64,000 nt of DNA from Dorea_A sp016295505 (lineage in GTDB: Bacteria; Bacillota; Clostridia; Lachnospirales; Lachnospiraceae): the NCBI RefSeq assembly GCF_039832105.1, contig NZ_JBDOHS010000002.1:248001-312000 (forward strand), in the 5' to 3' direction. Under the pieces are notes generated by a model. The model searched no databases, was not told the DNA's origin, and saw only the letters and a list, made by a program, of their open reading frames with translations. This document shows, in pieces, positions 41,854 through 50,291 of the stretch (position 1 is the first letter of the stretch; the number at the start of each line of letters is the position of its first letter). Both the position numbers and the translations under genes were made by a program.

Positions 41854-43823
41854 TATCTTCCCACTCTCATCCATACCTGCATCTCTCCATCACTTCGATT
41901 ATTCCAAAGGAAATACGGAACTGCCGTCACAGCAATCTCTTCTCTGTCTTCAGAATATACATGGTACAGAGATTCCTGATCTGTTCGCATCTGTTCACGC
42001 CATCCTCTTCCTTCAAGGATCCGGCTTCGGCCTCCCAGTGTTCCCTCTTTTTCCTTCCACTCACTCTTTGCATCTACCATAATCTGATTCAGATATCTGC
42101 CATTATCCTCTTCCTCGAGACAATATACTACCGGGCCACAGACCAGTGCTGCACGACCTCCATTATAATGTACACGCCGATTGGCCTGGATGAGTTCGGG
42201 CTTCATCACAAGTTCAAGTACAATTCTGTGATTTCCATTCCAATTTTGCTTCAGATACACATATCCATTCGGCTGAGCGGAAACCTCATGGCAGACACCA
42301 TCAACAGTAATCACAAACTGTTCCCCACTCCATGCAGGAATGCGAAGTGCAACCGTCAGTGGTTCGTCTGTATCCGCGCTGACATCCAGCGTAATGTTTC
42401 CATTCCACGGATACTCTGTTGTCTGTCTGACACAAAGTGTATGTTCCGACAAACGGATCTTAGATTCATTTCCTATATAGAGGTGTACGTATGCAGTATC
42501 TTCATCTGCCGTATATATGTATTGCCAGAGTCCTGCAAGTGTCCTTGCAATATTCGGAGGACAACATGCGCAGGAGAACCATTTCTGGCGAACCGGTTTC
42601 ACATGATTGCGTTCTGTATTCCCATAACAGGTCTCCGGAACTACCTCCAGCGGGTTCACATAAAAGAATCGGTTTCCTTCATAATTCATACCACCTAGGA
42701 TCGTATTGTACAGTGCCTGCTCCATCACATCCGCATAAGTTCTGTTTACCTCATTTTTTAACATCTTCTGTGCAAAAAACACCAGACCGATAGATGCACA
42801 AGTCTCTGAATAGTTCGTATCATTCGGCAGGTCATAAGCTGTCGTAAAAGCTTCTCCGGAATGTGTTGCCCCGATTCCCCCGGTAATATACAGCTGTTTC
42901 TGAACAATATTATTCCAGATATTTTTACAGGCATCAAAAAGTTCTTTTTCCTTTGTTCTGGATGCAATATCTGCCATAGCCGTATACATATAGACGCCCC
43001 GGACAGCATGTCCTACAGCCTCTTTCTGCCTGCGCACAGGCAGGTGGAACTGATTATAATAACTGTATGGAAACTGGTTATACCAGCGATTCGGCTCCTC
43101 TACTTTTGCTTTGGTCCACTGACAGATACGATCTCTTTTCTCAAACTCTTCCTCAAAGAACCGATTTGTACCTCTTGTATCAATAAAATACTGTGCCAGT
43201 TCAAAATACTTCTCACTGCCTGTTACATCGTACAGCTTCAGTAATGCAATCTCAATCTCCTGATGTCCCGGGTATCCATGCATCTTTCCTTCTTCTTTTC
43301 CAAAGACATCACAGAGATAATCTGCAAGTTTTACCGCCACATCAAATACTTTTTTCTTACCGGTTGCAAGATAATAAGACACAGCTCCTTCAATAAAATG
43401 ACCCGCACAGTACAGTTCATGGCATTCCAGCACATTGGTCCATTTCTTTTCCGGTGCTTCGATCAGAAAATAAGTATCCAGATAACCACTCTCATCCTGT
43501 GCCTTCGCAATGATATCAATCACGCTGTCAGCCTGTGCTTCCAGCTTCTCATCTCTTTCCAGCATCAAGATATTCCCCACTGCTTCCAGCCACTTTGACA
43601 CATCACTGTCCTGGAATACTTCTCCATAAAAATGCCCTTCCATCTCTCCGGCTGCGATACGGAAGTTATCGATTGCATGACTCGGTTCAGCATCTTCAAT
43701 CCGGTCATTCAATATCTCCCATTGATAGGGAATTACCTTTTCTCTTACGAGATCTATATAATAACTCCAAAATGAGTCTTTGATTTCACATTCATTTTTT
43801 TTCAGCAAACGATAATCACTCAT
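41853..43823 (-). CDS. Glycoside hydrolase family 127 (beta-L-arabinofuranosidase-like)
   Basis: The 656-aa protein is like HypBA1: an (alpha/alpha)6 barrel followed by beta domains. The Zn-binding and catalytic Cys are seen as SETCASIGLVFF (Glu and Cys) and WFSCACCPPNIAR (two Cys, with the nucleophile). These correspond to Glu338, Cys340, Cys417 and Cys418 of HypBA1, which splits Araf-beta-1,2-Araf. Related GH127/146 enzymes act on other arabinosides, so the substrate is open. It is the first gene of the five-gene operon. No signal peptide is present. Confidence 0.9.
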   Translation of the reverse strand: MSDYRLLKKNECEIKDSFWSYYIDLVREKVIPYQWEILNDRIEDAEPSHAIDNFRIAAGEMEGHFYGEVFQDSDVSKWLEAVGNILMLERDEKLEAQADSVIDIIAKAQDESGYLDTYFLIEAPEKKWTNVLECHELYCAGHFIEGAVSYYLATGKKKVFDVAVKLADYLCDVFGKEEGKMHGYPGHQEIEIALLKLYDVTGSEKYFELAQYFIDTRGTNRFFEEEFEKRDRICQWTKAKVEEPNRWYNQFPYSYYNQFHLPVRRQKEAVGHAVRGVYMYTAMADIASRTKEKELFDACKNIWNNIVQKQLYITGGIGATHSGEAFTTAYDLPNDTNYSETCASIGLVFFAQKMLKNEVNRTYADVMEQALYNTILGGMNYEGNRFFYVNPLEVVPETCYGNTERNHVKPVRQKWFSCACCPPNIARTLAGLWQYIYTADEDTAYVHLYIGNESKIRLSEHTLCVRQTTEYPWNGNITLDVSADTDEPLTVALRIPAWSGEQFVITVDGVCHEVSAQPNGYVYLKQNWNGNHRIVLELVMKPELIQANRRVHYNGGRAALVCGPVVYCLEEEDNGRYLNQIMVDAKSEWKEKEGTLGGRSRILEGRGWREQMRTDQESLYHVYSEDREEIAVTAVPYFLWNNRSDGEMQVWMRVGR

Positions 43824-43898
43824 GATTCTTAATCCCTTCTTTCTTGCATTTCATGCATTCTTTTAGTATAATACCACACATACAAAGGAGGTATTTTT

Positions 43899-44579
43899 AT
43901 GAGTTTTTTTAACATGGACGGCCCTATATTCCGTTTTTTGAATAAGATGGCAGATCTGTGTATCTTAAATCTGGTATTTATGATCTGCTGTCTCCCTGTG
44001 ATCACGATCGGTGCTTCCTTAACCGCCTTATACACGGTAACACTGAAGATGTCACGTGATCAGGAAGGTTATATGGCACGCAGCTTTTTCAAAGCTTTTA
44101 AAGAAAACTTCAGGCAGGCAACCATGATCTGGGTTCCGTCACTGCTTTTGTTATTTGTTATGCTCGCAGATATCCGGATCTACAGTTCTTCCAATGCCGG
44201 AAAATACCAGCCGCTTCTGATCGGGGCATATCTGCTGTTTGTTTTGATCATTTTTCTGATCATTTTTTCTTTTCCGGTTCTGGCAAAATTCAAAAACACA
44301 ACCGGAAATATTATTAAAAATTCATTTTTAATGGGGATTGGCAGCTTCCAGTGGTCACTCTGTGTACTGATCGTCCTGATTGCTCCGCCCGTCCTTACAC
44401 TCATGCTCCCACGCAGTCTGAGTTTTGTCTATATGCTCTGGCTGTTATTCGGATTTGCCCTGGAGGCTCTGTGTGCATCCTATATCTTTGACTATAAGAT
44501 ATTTCCAAAATATATAAAAGAAGAAGTTTCCGGATCTTCCGAAGAAGACCCGGACGCTCCCGACATAGCTGAAAACTAA
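43899..44579 (+). CDS. YesL/DUF624 family membrane protein
   Basis: The 226-aa protein begins MSFFNMDGPIFRFLNKMADL and has about 5 membrane segments (LNLVFMICCLPVITIGASLTALY and later). This is DUF624, common beside sugar ABC transporters and glycosidases in Bacillota; its role is unknown. AAAGGAGG precedes the ATG. It is divergent from the GH127 operon with -10 boxes overlapping in a 75-nt gap. Its 3' end overlaps the GH31 stop by 4 nt. Confidence 0.88.
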   Translation: MSFFNMDGPIFRFLNKMADLCILNLVFMICCLPVITIGASLTALYTVTLKMSRDQEGYMARSFFKAFKENFRQATMIWVPSLLLLFVMLADIRIYSSSNAGKYQPLLIGAYLLFVLIIFLIIFSFPVLAKFKNTTGNIIKNSFLMGIGSFQWSLCVLIVLIAPPVLTLMLPRSLSFVYMLWLLFGFALEALCASYIFDYKIFPKYIKEEVSGSSEEDPDAPDIAEN

Positions 44580-46933
44580 AGTTCAACTACTACTTCTTTG
44601 CTTTCCGGTGTTAAGACAATTCCCTTTTCTGTGGTCTCTGCTTTTGCACCGGAAATATTTTTCACTTCTTTTACATTTACGAGAAGATATGTCATGCCTT
44701 CCGCAAGCTCATCTGAAGTAAATGTAATCTTTTCTTCAGCTCTGGAAGCTTTTGCAGTCAGAACAACATTTCCCTGAAGATCTGTGATCTCACATTTTGC
44801 TTCACATCCATCTTTTAATGCATAGAGCTGTAACTGAACATCTTTTGTATAATCATAATCCGGTCGTTCCTCTTCTCCACCCATAGCAAGCAATGTATTT
44901 TCTCTTACATACAGCGGCAGTGAGAAGTAATCATATGTATCTTCCTGCCAGGTTCCTCCTTCTCTTGTCTCTCCGGAAAGAAGGTGTGTCCATGTTCCCT
45001 TCGGAAGATAATATTCTACACTTCCATCCTCACGGAAGATCGGTGCTACAAGAATGCTGTCCCCCAGCATATACTGCATATCCAGATACTTCACAGCCGG
45101 ATCATTGTCAAATTCCAGAATCATAGGTCTCATAGACGGAACACCTGTCTCATGAGAGTTGACTGCGATTCGATAGATATACGGCATCAGTCTTGCTTTC
45201 AGTTTAGTAAATGCACGGCAAACATCTACAGACTCCTCATCAAACAACCACGGTACTCTGTAGCTCTTTGATCCATGCAGTCTGCTGTGTGTAGAAAGAA
45301 GACCAAACTGCAGCCAGCGCTTGTACACATCCGGAGTTGCTGTCATCTCAAATCCACCCATGTCATGACTCCAGAATGAGAAACCGGATAATACGAAGGA
45401 TAATCCGCCTCTCAGACTCTCTGCCATAGACGGGTAGGTTGCTGAACAGTCACCGCCCCAGTGAATCGGATACTGCTGTCCGCCAACGGTAGCACTTCTT
45501 GCAAAGAGGACTGCTTCACCTTCCCCACGTTCCTTTTCAAGTAATTTGAATACACATCTGTTGTACAGATTCGTATAATAGTTATGCATGCTCTTCGGAT
45601 CAGAACCGTCAAAGTACTTCACATCAATCGGAATTCTCTCACCAAAATCTGTCTTGAAGCAGTCAACACCCATATCCAGAAGTGTTTTCAGTTTTCCTGT
45701 ATACCATGCAACCGCATCCGGATTTGTAAAATCAACCAGACCCATTCCCGGCTGCCAGTTATCAATCTGCTTAATTCCCTTGCCATCGGCTCTCTGAACC
45801 AGATATCCTTTTTCCATTCCTTCACGGAAGAATGCCGTTCCCTGTGCAATATAAGGATTGATCCATACACAGATCTTCAGTCCACGTTCTTTGTAACGTT
45901 TCAGCATTCCTTTTACATCCGGGAAAGTTCTCTCATCCCACTCAAAATCACACCAGTGGAACTCTTTCATCCAGAAACAGTCAAAGTGGAATACACGCAG
46001 AGGAATGTCTCTTTCTGCCATTCCGTTGATAAATGAACTGGTCGTTTCTTCATCATAGTTTGTTGTAAAGGAAGTTGTCAGCCACAGACCAAAAGACCAT
46101 GCCGGCGGAAGAGCCGGTTTTCCAGTAAGATCTGTGTAATTCTCCAGTACGTTTTTCATGGTTTTTCCATAGATTATATGATAACGGATCTCCTCGCCTT
46201 CTACTGAAAATCCGACATTCTCTACTTTTTCACTTGCGATCTCAAAAGAAACATTGTCACTGTGATCTACGTATACACCGTAATTTTTACTTGTTACATA
46301 AAAAGGAACGTTTTTATAAGAAATCTGTGAAGAGGTTCCCCCATCTTCATTCCAGCAATCTACTACCTGTCCGTTTTTAACGAATGCTGTAAAACGTTCA
46401 CCGAGTCCGTATACACATTCTCCCGGATCCAGCGAAAGTTCTGTCATCATATATGGCTTGTACTCTGCAGCCATATAATTGTCTTCCGGGAATTTTGTCA
46501 ATGTCTTTCTGTCATACTGCATATATCCGAGGTTACGGAAGCCGATACTGGTAAGTACTTTTCCTTCTGCCTCAAATGTCACTTTAAAATCCTCGCGGTT
46601 TACACGTACAGCCACATTGCCTGCTGTCATAACCGCTTCTTTCTCATTGATTTCTACTTCTGCATTCTGATAATCTTCAAATAGCTCAAAACGTGGCTCT
46701 TTCTTATCATAGCCTTCATAATGATAACTTCTCACACTGATGATATCTTTTCTGATGGAAGTAAATTCTGTCGTAATCGTAGATACATCCAGTGCTCCCC
46801 CACGATCGGTAATCACTCTTGTCGGAGCTACAACTTTCATACCGTTCGGAATTTTTTCGATAATAAATGCCTGTGCGGCATGCATTGCATTTGCTCTTTC
46901 ATTCTTTTCCCAATAACCTTCTGTAAATTTCAT
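44576..46933 (-). CDS. yicI: Alpha-xylosidase-like GH31 (YicI type)
   Basis: The 785-aa protein is of YicI length and sequence type (MKFTEGYWEKNERANAMHAAQ). The GH31 nucleophile is Asp in DCFKTDFGERIP and the acid/base Asp lies in HWGGDCSAT. YicI-type enzymes remove alpha-xylose from xyloglucan oligosaccharides such as isoprimeverose. The TDFGE sequence fits the alpha-xylosidase subgroup. It is the last gene of the ABC transporter operon, with AGGAGG upstream of the ATG and a read-through terminator in between. Confidence 0.9.
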   Translation of the reverse strand: MKFTEGYWEKNERANAMHAAQAFIIEKIPNGMKVVAPTRVITDRGGALDVSTITTEFTSIRKDIISVRSYHYEGYDKKEPRFELFEDYQNAEVEINEKEAVMTAGNVAVRVNREDFKVTFEAEGKVLTSIGFRNLGYMQYDRKTLTKFPEDNYMAAEYKPYMMTELSLDPGECVYGLGERFTAFVKNGQVVDCWNEDGGTSSQISYKNVPFYVTSKNYGVYVDHSDNVSFEIASEKVENVGFSVEGEEIRYHIIYGKTMKNVLENYTDLTGKPALPPAWSFGLWLTTSFTTNYDEETTSSFINGMAERDIPLRVFHFDCFWMKEFHWCDFEWDERTFPDVKGMLKRYKERGLKICVWINPYIAQGTAFFREGMEKGYLVQRADGKGIKQIDNWQPGMGLVDFTNPDAVAWYTGKLKTLLDMGVDCFKTDFGERIPIDVKYFDGSDPKSMHNYYTNLYNRCVFKLLEKERGEGEAVLFARSATVGGQQYPIHWGGDCSATYPSMAESLRGGLSFVLSGFSFWSHDMGGFEMTATPDVYKRWLQFGLLSTHSRLHGSKSYRVPWLFDEESVDVCRAFTKLKARLMPYIYRIAVNSHETGVPSMRPMILEFDNDPAVKYLDMQYMLGDSILVAPIFREDGSVEYYLPKGTWTHLLSGETREGGTWQEDTYDYFSLPLYVRENTLLAMGGEEERPDYDYTKDVQLQLYALKDGCEAKCEITDLQGNVVLTAKASRAEEKITFTSDELAEGMTYLLVNVKEVKNISGAKAETTEKGIVLTPESKEVVVEL

Positions 46934-46962
46934 ATTAGGCCTCCTGATAAACTATTTAATTA

Positions 46963-46994
46963 TAAAAAAACAGGGGAAAGCAAAGCTTTCCCCC
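46963..46994 (-). terminator. Intra-operon terminator between the binding protein and GH31 gene
   Basis: GGGGAAAGC and GCTTTCCCC pair and are followed by a T7 run on the minus strand. It may limit expression of the GH31 gene relative to the binding protein. Confidence 0.8.
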
Positions 46995-47031
46995 CTTAAA
47001 GCAAATCTAATTCATTATTGAATTACTTTGA

Positions 47032-48318
47032 TTAGTTAGAAGATCCGTCGATTTCAGCCCATTTTGCTTCAATAGCTGCCATTGTCTCTTCTCTTGTAGC
47101 CTGTCCACCGATGTAAGCCTGCATAGCTTCACCAGCTGCAGTGTGGAAGCTGTCTGTTGAGTAGATAACTCCAAGTGGAGCACTTCCTTTTTCTGCTACA
47201 GATGCATTACCCTGAGTGATGACTGCATAGTCAGACTCACCGTCAACTTCGATTGGAGGAACAACGCCTGCAACGTCTGTGAACCATGCTTTACCATAAT
47301 CAGATGTATACCACCAGTTAATAAAGTTCAGAACTGCTTCTAAGTTCTCAGAATCTTTGCTGATACGAAGAGCCTGGTCAGAACCTGTGATAACCTGGCA
47401 GTCTGCCGGATCATCAGATACCGGATAACCATTGAATCCGATGTTGATATCTGGATTGATCTGTTTCACATCTTCTTCAACCCATGCACCCTGTCCAACC
47501 ATAATAGCAGCTTCGCCATTTGCAAATGCAGCTTCTTCTGCACTCAGGTCAGCTTCCAGAGGTTTTGCATCTCCGTTGTCTTTTACAAGATCGATAAAAT
47601 CAAAGAAGTTCTCAGAAATGATCGGGTAGTCCTCTAATTTACCTTCGCCTGCTTCCATAGAAGCTACAAATGCCTGATAATCTTCAACAGCAGCTCCTGC
47701 ATAGTGCTGGAAGATGTGTTTGAATACCCACCACTCAGCGAATCCGCCTGTGAATGCTGTAATTCCTGCATCATTTAACTTAGCAACACAGTCGTTCAGT
47801 TCTTCAACTGTTTCCGGCATCTTCTCAACTCCTGCTTCTTCAAGAAGATCCATGTTATAAAGTAATCCAAAGTAGTTTCCTTTAATTGCGATACCGTATA
47901 CGCCTTCTCCGTTTGCATCCTTCATTGTATCAGCTACAGCCGGAAGCATGGTATCCATCAGTGCTTCACCAGACAGATCATAAGAATACTCTTTGTATAC
48001 TTCGATCTCTTTTCCTGATGTGGAAGAGAAGATATCCGGTGTATCCCCAGAGTTCAGTTTTGCTTTCAGCAGTGTAGGATAATCGTTCTGAGTTGTCTCA
48101 TAATTGATTGTTACATCCGGTTCAACACTCTTGTACTCTTCGATCAGAGCATTGATTGCATCTGCGTACTCAGGCTGAGAAATGAACATATAGATTTCCC
48201 CAGAGCTTCCGCTTCCGCCTTCTTCGCTGCTGTCAGCTTCTTTGTTTCCGCCACAGCCTGCTAACATTGTAGCAACCATAGCAACACACAATAATGCGCT
48301 TACCAGTTTCTTTTTCAT
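47032..48318 (-). CDS. Sugar ABC transporter solute-binding lipoprotein
   Basis: The 428-aa protein has a lipoprotein signal (MKKKLVSALLCVAMVATMLAGC), so it is predicted to be lipidated at Cys21. It is an extracellular solute-binding protein of family 1, with ADINALIEEYK and PDIFSSTSGKEIEV-like segments. It captures an oligosaccharide for the two permeases encoded upstream. ATG 48318 is chosen for GGAGAG upstream. No ATPase gene is present, so a shared MsmK-like ATPase elsewhere is likely. Confidence 0.93.
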   Translation of the reverse strand: MKKKLVSALLCVAMVATMLAGCGGNKEADSSEEGGSGSSGEIYMFISQPEYADAINALIEEYKSVEPDVTINYETTQNDYPTLLKAKLNSGDTPDIFSSTSGKEIEVYKEYSYDLSGEALMDTMLPAVADTMKDANGEGVYGIAIKGNYFGLLYNMDLLEEAGVEKMPETVEELNDCVAKLNDAGITAFTGGFAEWWVFKHIFQHYAGAAVEDYQAFVASMEAGEGKLEDYPIISENFFDFIDLVKDNGDAKPLEADLSAEEAAFANGEAAIMVGQGAWVEEDVKQINPDINIGFNGYPVSDDPADCQVITGSDQALRISKDSENLEAVLNFINWWYTSDYGKAWFTDVAGVVPPIEVDGESDYAVITQGNASVAEKGSAPLGVIYSTDSFHTAAGEAMQAYIGGQATREETMAAIEAKWAEIDGSSN

Positions 48319-48340
48319 AATATTCTCTCCTTTTTCTTTT

Positions 48341-49180
48341 TTATCCTTTAACAGCACCGGCAACAACACCTTCTACAATATACTTCTGCAGGAATATGAA
48401 GATAATGATAGACGGCAGGATTGCAAGTACCATCGCGGCCATTGCGTAATGCCACTGTGTATTGAACTGACCTACGAATGTATAAGCAGCCAGTACAAGT
48501 GTCTTTGTCTCGTTGGAACTGTTAACCATCAACAACGGTAACAGGAAGTCATTCCAGATCCACATAACATCCAGTACGATCACGGTAAATGTTACGGACT
48601 TCAATAATGGAAAGATAATGGAGCGGAATGTTCTGAATGTTCCGGCACCATCAATAAATGCACTTTCGTCAATTTCTTTCGGAATCGTTGACATAAAGTT
48701 ACTGTAGATAAATGCAGCCATCGGAATACCAAATCCCCAGTACTGAATACCAAGACCCACTCTGCTGTTGGAAAGATGAATGACATTCATAACCTTCAGC
48801 AATGTGATCATGATCGTCTGAAACGGGATCAGCATCGGTGTTGTAATCAGTAATGAAGCAATTGCCGTATATTTATTTCTTCTTCTGTTCAGTATGTATG
48901 CGGAAGAAGAAGCAAATATAATAATACCCGCAATACCGATGATAGTGATCATCAGGTTGTTAAAGAACAATTTGCCATACTGCATCTTATCGATAACATA
49001 TGCATAGTTCGCAATCTCAATCTTACTCGGCAGTGCAATAACATCTGATACAACCTCACCAAATGGTTTTACAGAGTTGATAAACATCAGGAACACCGGA
49101 TAAATATAAAACACTGCTGCAATCGCCATAATCAGTGTAAGGATGATCAGTTTTAATTTCTTTTTCTGTGATAAAGTCAT
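48341..49180 (-). CDS. Carbohydrate ABC transporter permease (MalG/MsmG-like)
   Basis: The 279-aa membrane protein has six hydrophobic segments and the EAA loop ESAFIDGAGTFRTFRSIIFPLLKSV (IPKEIDESAFIDGAG). It forms the membrane pore with the preceding permease. The ATG overlaps the stop of that gene (TAATG). Confidence 0.93.
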   Translation of the reverse strand: MTLSQKKKLKLIILTLIMAIAAVFYIYPVFLMFINSVKPFGEVVSDVIALPSKIEIANYAYVIDKMQYGKLFFNNLMITIIGIAGIIIFASSSAYILNRRRNKYTAIASLLITTPMLIPFQTIMITLLKVMNVIHLSNSRVGLGIQYWGFGIPMAAFIYSNFMSTIPKEIDESAFIDGAGTFRTFRSIIFPLLKSVTFTVIVLDVMWIWNDFLLPLLMVNSSNETKTLVLAAYTFVGQFNTQWHYAMAAMVLAILPSIIIFIFLQKYIVEGVVAGAVKG

Positions 49181-50058
49181 TACAAATCAACCTCCCTACT
49201 CTTCATAATCTTCATAGCTACCTGTGTGATTACCAGTACTACTACAAAGAATACCAGTGATTTTGCGGAACCCAGACCATAATTGTTATTCTGGAATGCT
49301 TCACGGTAAATATCAAGTGTCGCACTGTATGTCGTTCCTCCGGGTCCACCCTTGGTCAATGCCAGAATAATATCGAATACCTTCAATGCATTTGTCAGAG
49401 ACATGAACACACATGTTGTGATGGAAGGGCCAAGCAATGGAAGTGTTACTTTAAAGAATCTTGTCCAGGATGTTGCTCCATCTACCGTTGCCGCCTCAAG
49501 CACATCCCCGGGCACTGCCTGAAGACCCGCAATGTAAAGCACGATATAAAATCCCAATGACTGCCACACACCAACGATTACAATCGCCAGAAAGGCCAGA
49601 TTGCTTTCTCCCAGCCAGCTCCAGTTCAGAAATCCCCATCCGGTCTTTTCGAACAATACTTCGAATCCCTGGGAAAAGATAAATTTCCAGATGAAACCAA
49701 CGATGATCATACTCATGATGTAAGGTACAAAGAACATACCTCTCATGAGGTTTGCTAATCTGATTTTCTGTACAAGTGCCACTGCAATTGCAAGTGCAAG
49801 AACATTAGAGAAAATCATAAAAAGTATGGTATACTTTCCTGTAAAGATCAGACTCTTCATAAACTCCGAAGAACCGCTGAATACCCTCTTGAAGTTTTCG
49901 AGTCCGATAAATACTGGTTCCTTTGCTATACCATTCCATTGTGTCAATGAATAGTAACCACTCATTACAAACGGAATATAGATAGTAATCGTAACCAGAA
50001 TGATTGCCGGAATTGTGTACAGGACACTCTCCCAGAACTGTTTCTTTTTACGTCCCAT
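49180..50058 (-). CDS. Carbohydrate ABC transporter permease (MalF/MsmF-like)
   Basis: The 292-aa protein has six hydrophobic segments and the EAA motif EAATVDGATSWTRFFKVTLPLLGPS. It is the first gene of the importer operon. ATG 50058 is chosen because AGGGAGGAGG lies upstream; the TTG start 16 codons earlier would overlap the promoter -10 region. Confidence 0.93.
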   Translation of the reverse strand: MGRKKKQFWESVLYTIPAIILVTITIYIPFVMSGYYSLTQWNGIAKEPVFIGLENFKRVFSGSSEFMKSLIFTGKYTILFMIFSNVLALAIAVALVQKIRLANLMRGMFFVPYIMSMIIVGFIWKFIFSQGFEVLFEKTGWGFLNWSWLGESNLAFLAIVIVGVWQSLGFYIVLYIAGLQAVPGDVLEAATVDGATSWTRFFKVTLPLLGPSITTCVFMSLTNALKVFDIILALTKGGPGGTTYSATLDIYREAFQNNNYGLGSAKSLVFFVVVLVITQVAMKIMKSREVDL

Positions 50059-50105
50059 TCTAACGTATTCCTCCTCCCTTTGTTTCCTTTGTAACTCTAT
50101 ATCCA

Positions 50106-50153
50106 ATTATACGTTCCCGCCCCCAAAGTGTCAATAGGTTTTTTAGCAAACCT
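50106..50153 (-). promoter_or_regulatory. Consensus promoter of the ABC sugar importer operon
   Basis: -35 TTGACA (50129-50134) and -10 TATAAT (50106-50111) have a 17-nt spacer that is G-rich (GGGGGCGGG). An inverted repeat, TAGGTTT with AAACCTA, lies immediately upstream of the -35 and could bind a regulator. Confidence 0.85.
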
Positions 50154-50232
50154 AACTAACAAAATCGTGTTTTGTGCATTTTTTATATTCTTTTTGTATA
50201 CCAAAAAAACTTATTTTTTATTATTTTTTTAC

Positions 50233-50275
50233 AAAAAAAGACACCATTTCGGGACTTATCAGCCCCGAAATAATG
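50233..50275 (-). terminator. Terminator of the alpha-galactosidase gene
   Basis: ATTTCGGGG pairs with CCCGAAAT and a T7 run follows on the minus strand, separating GH36 from the importer operon. Confidence 0.9.
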
Positions 50276-50291
50276 TCAATTTTCACGAATT

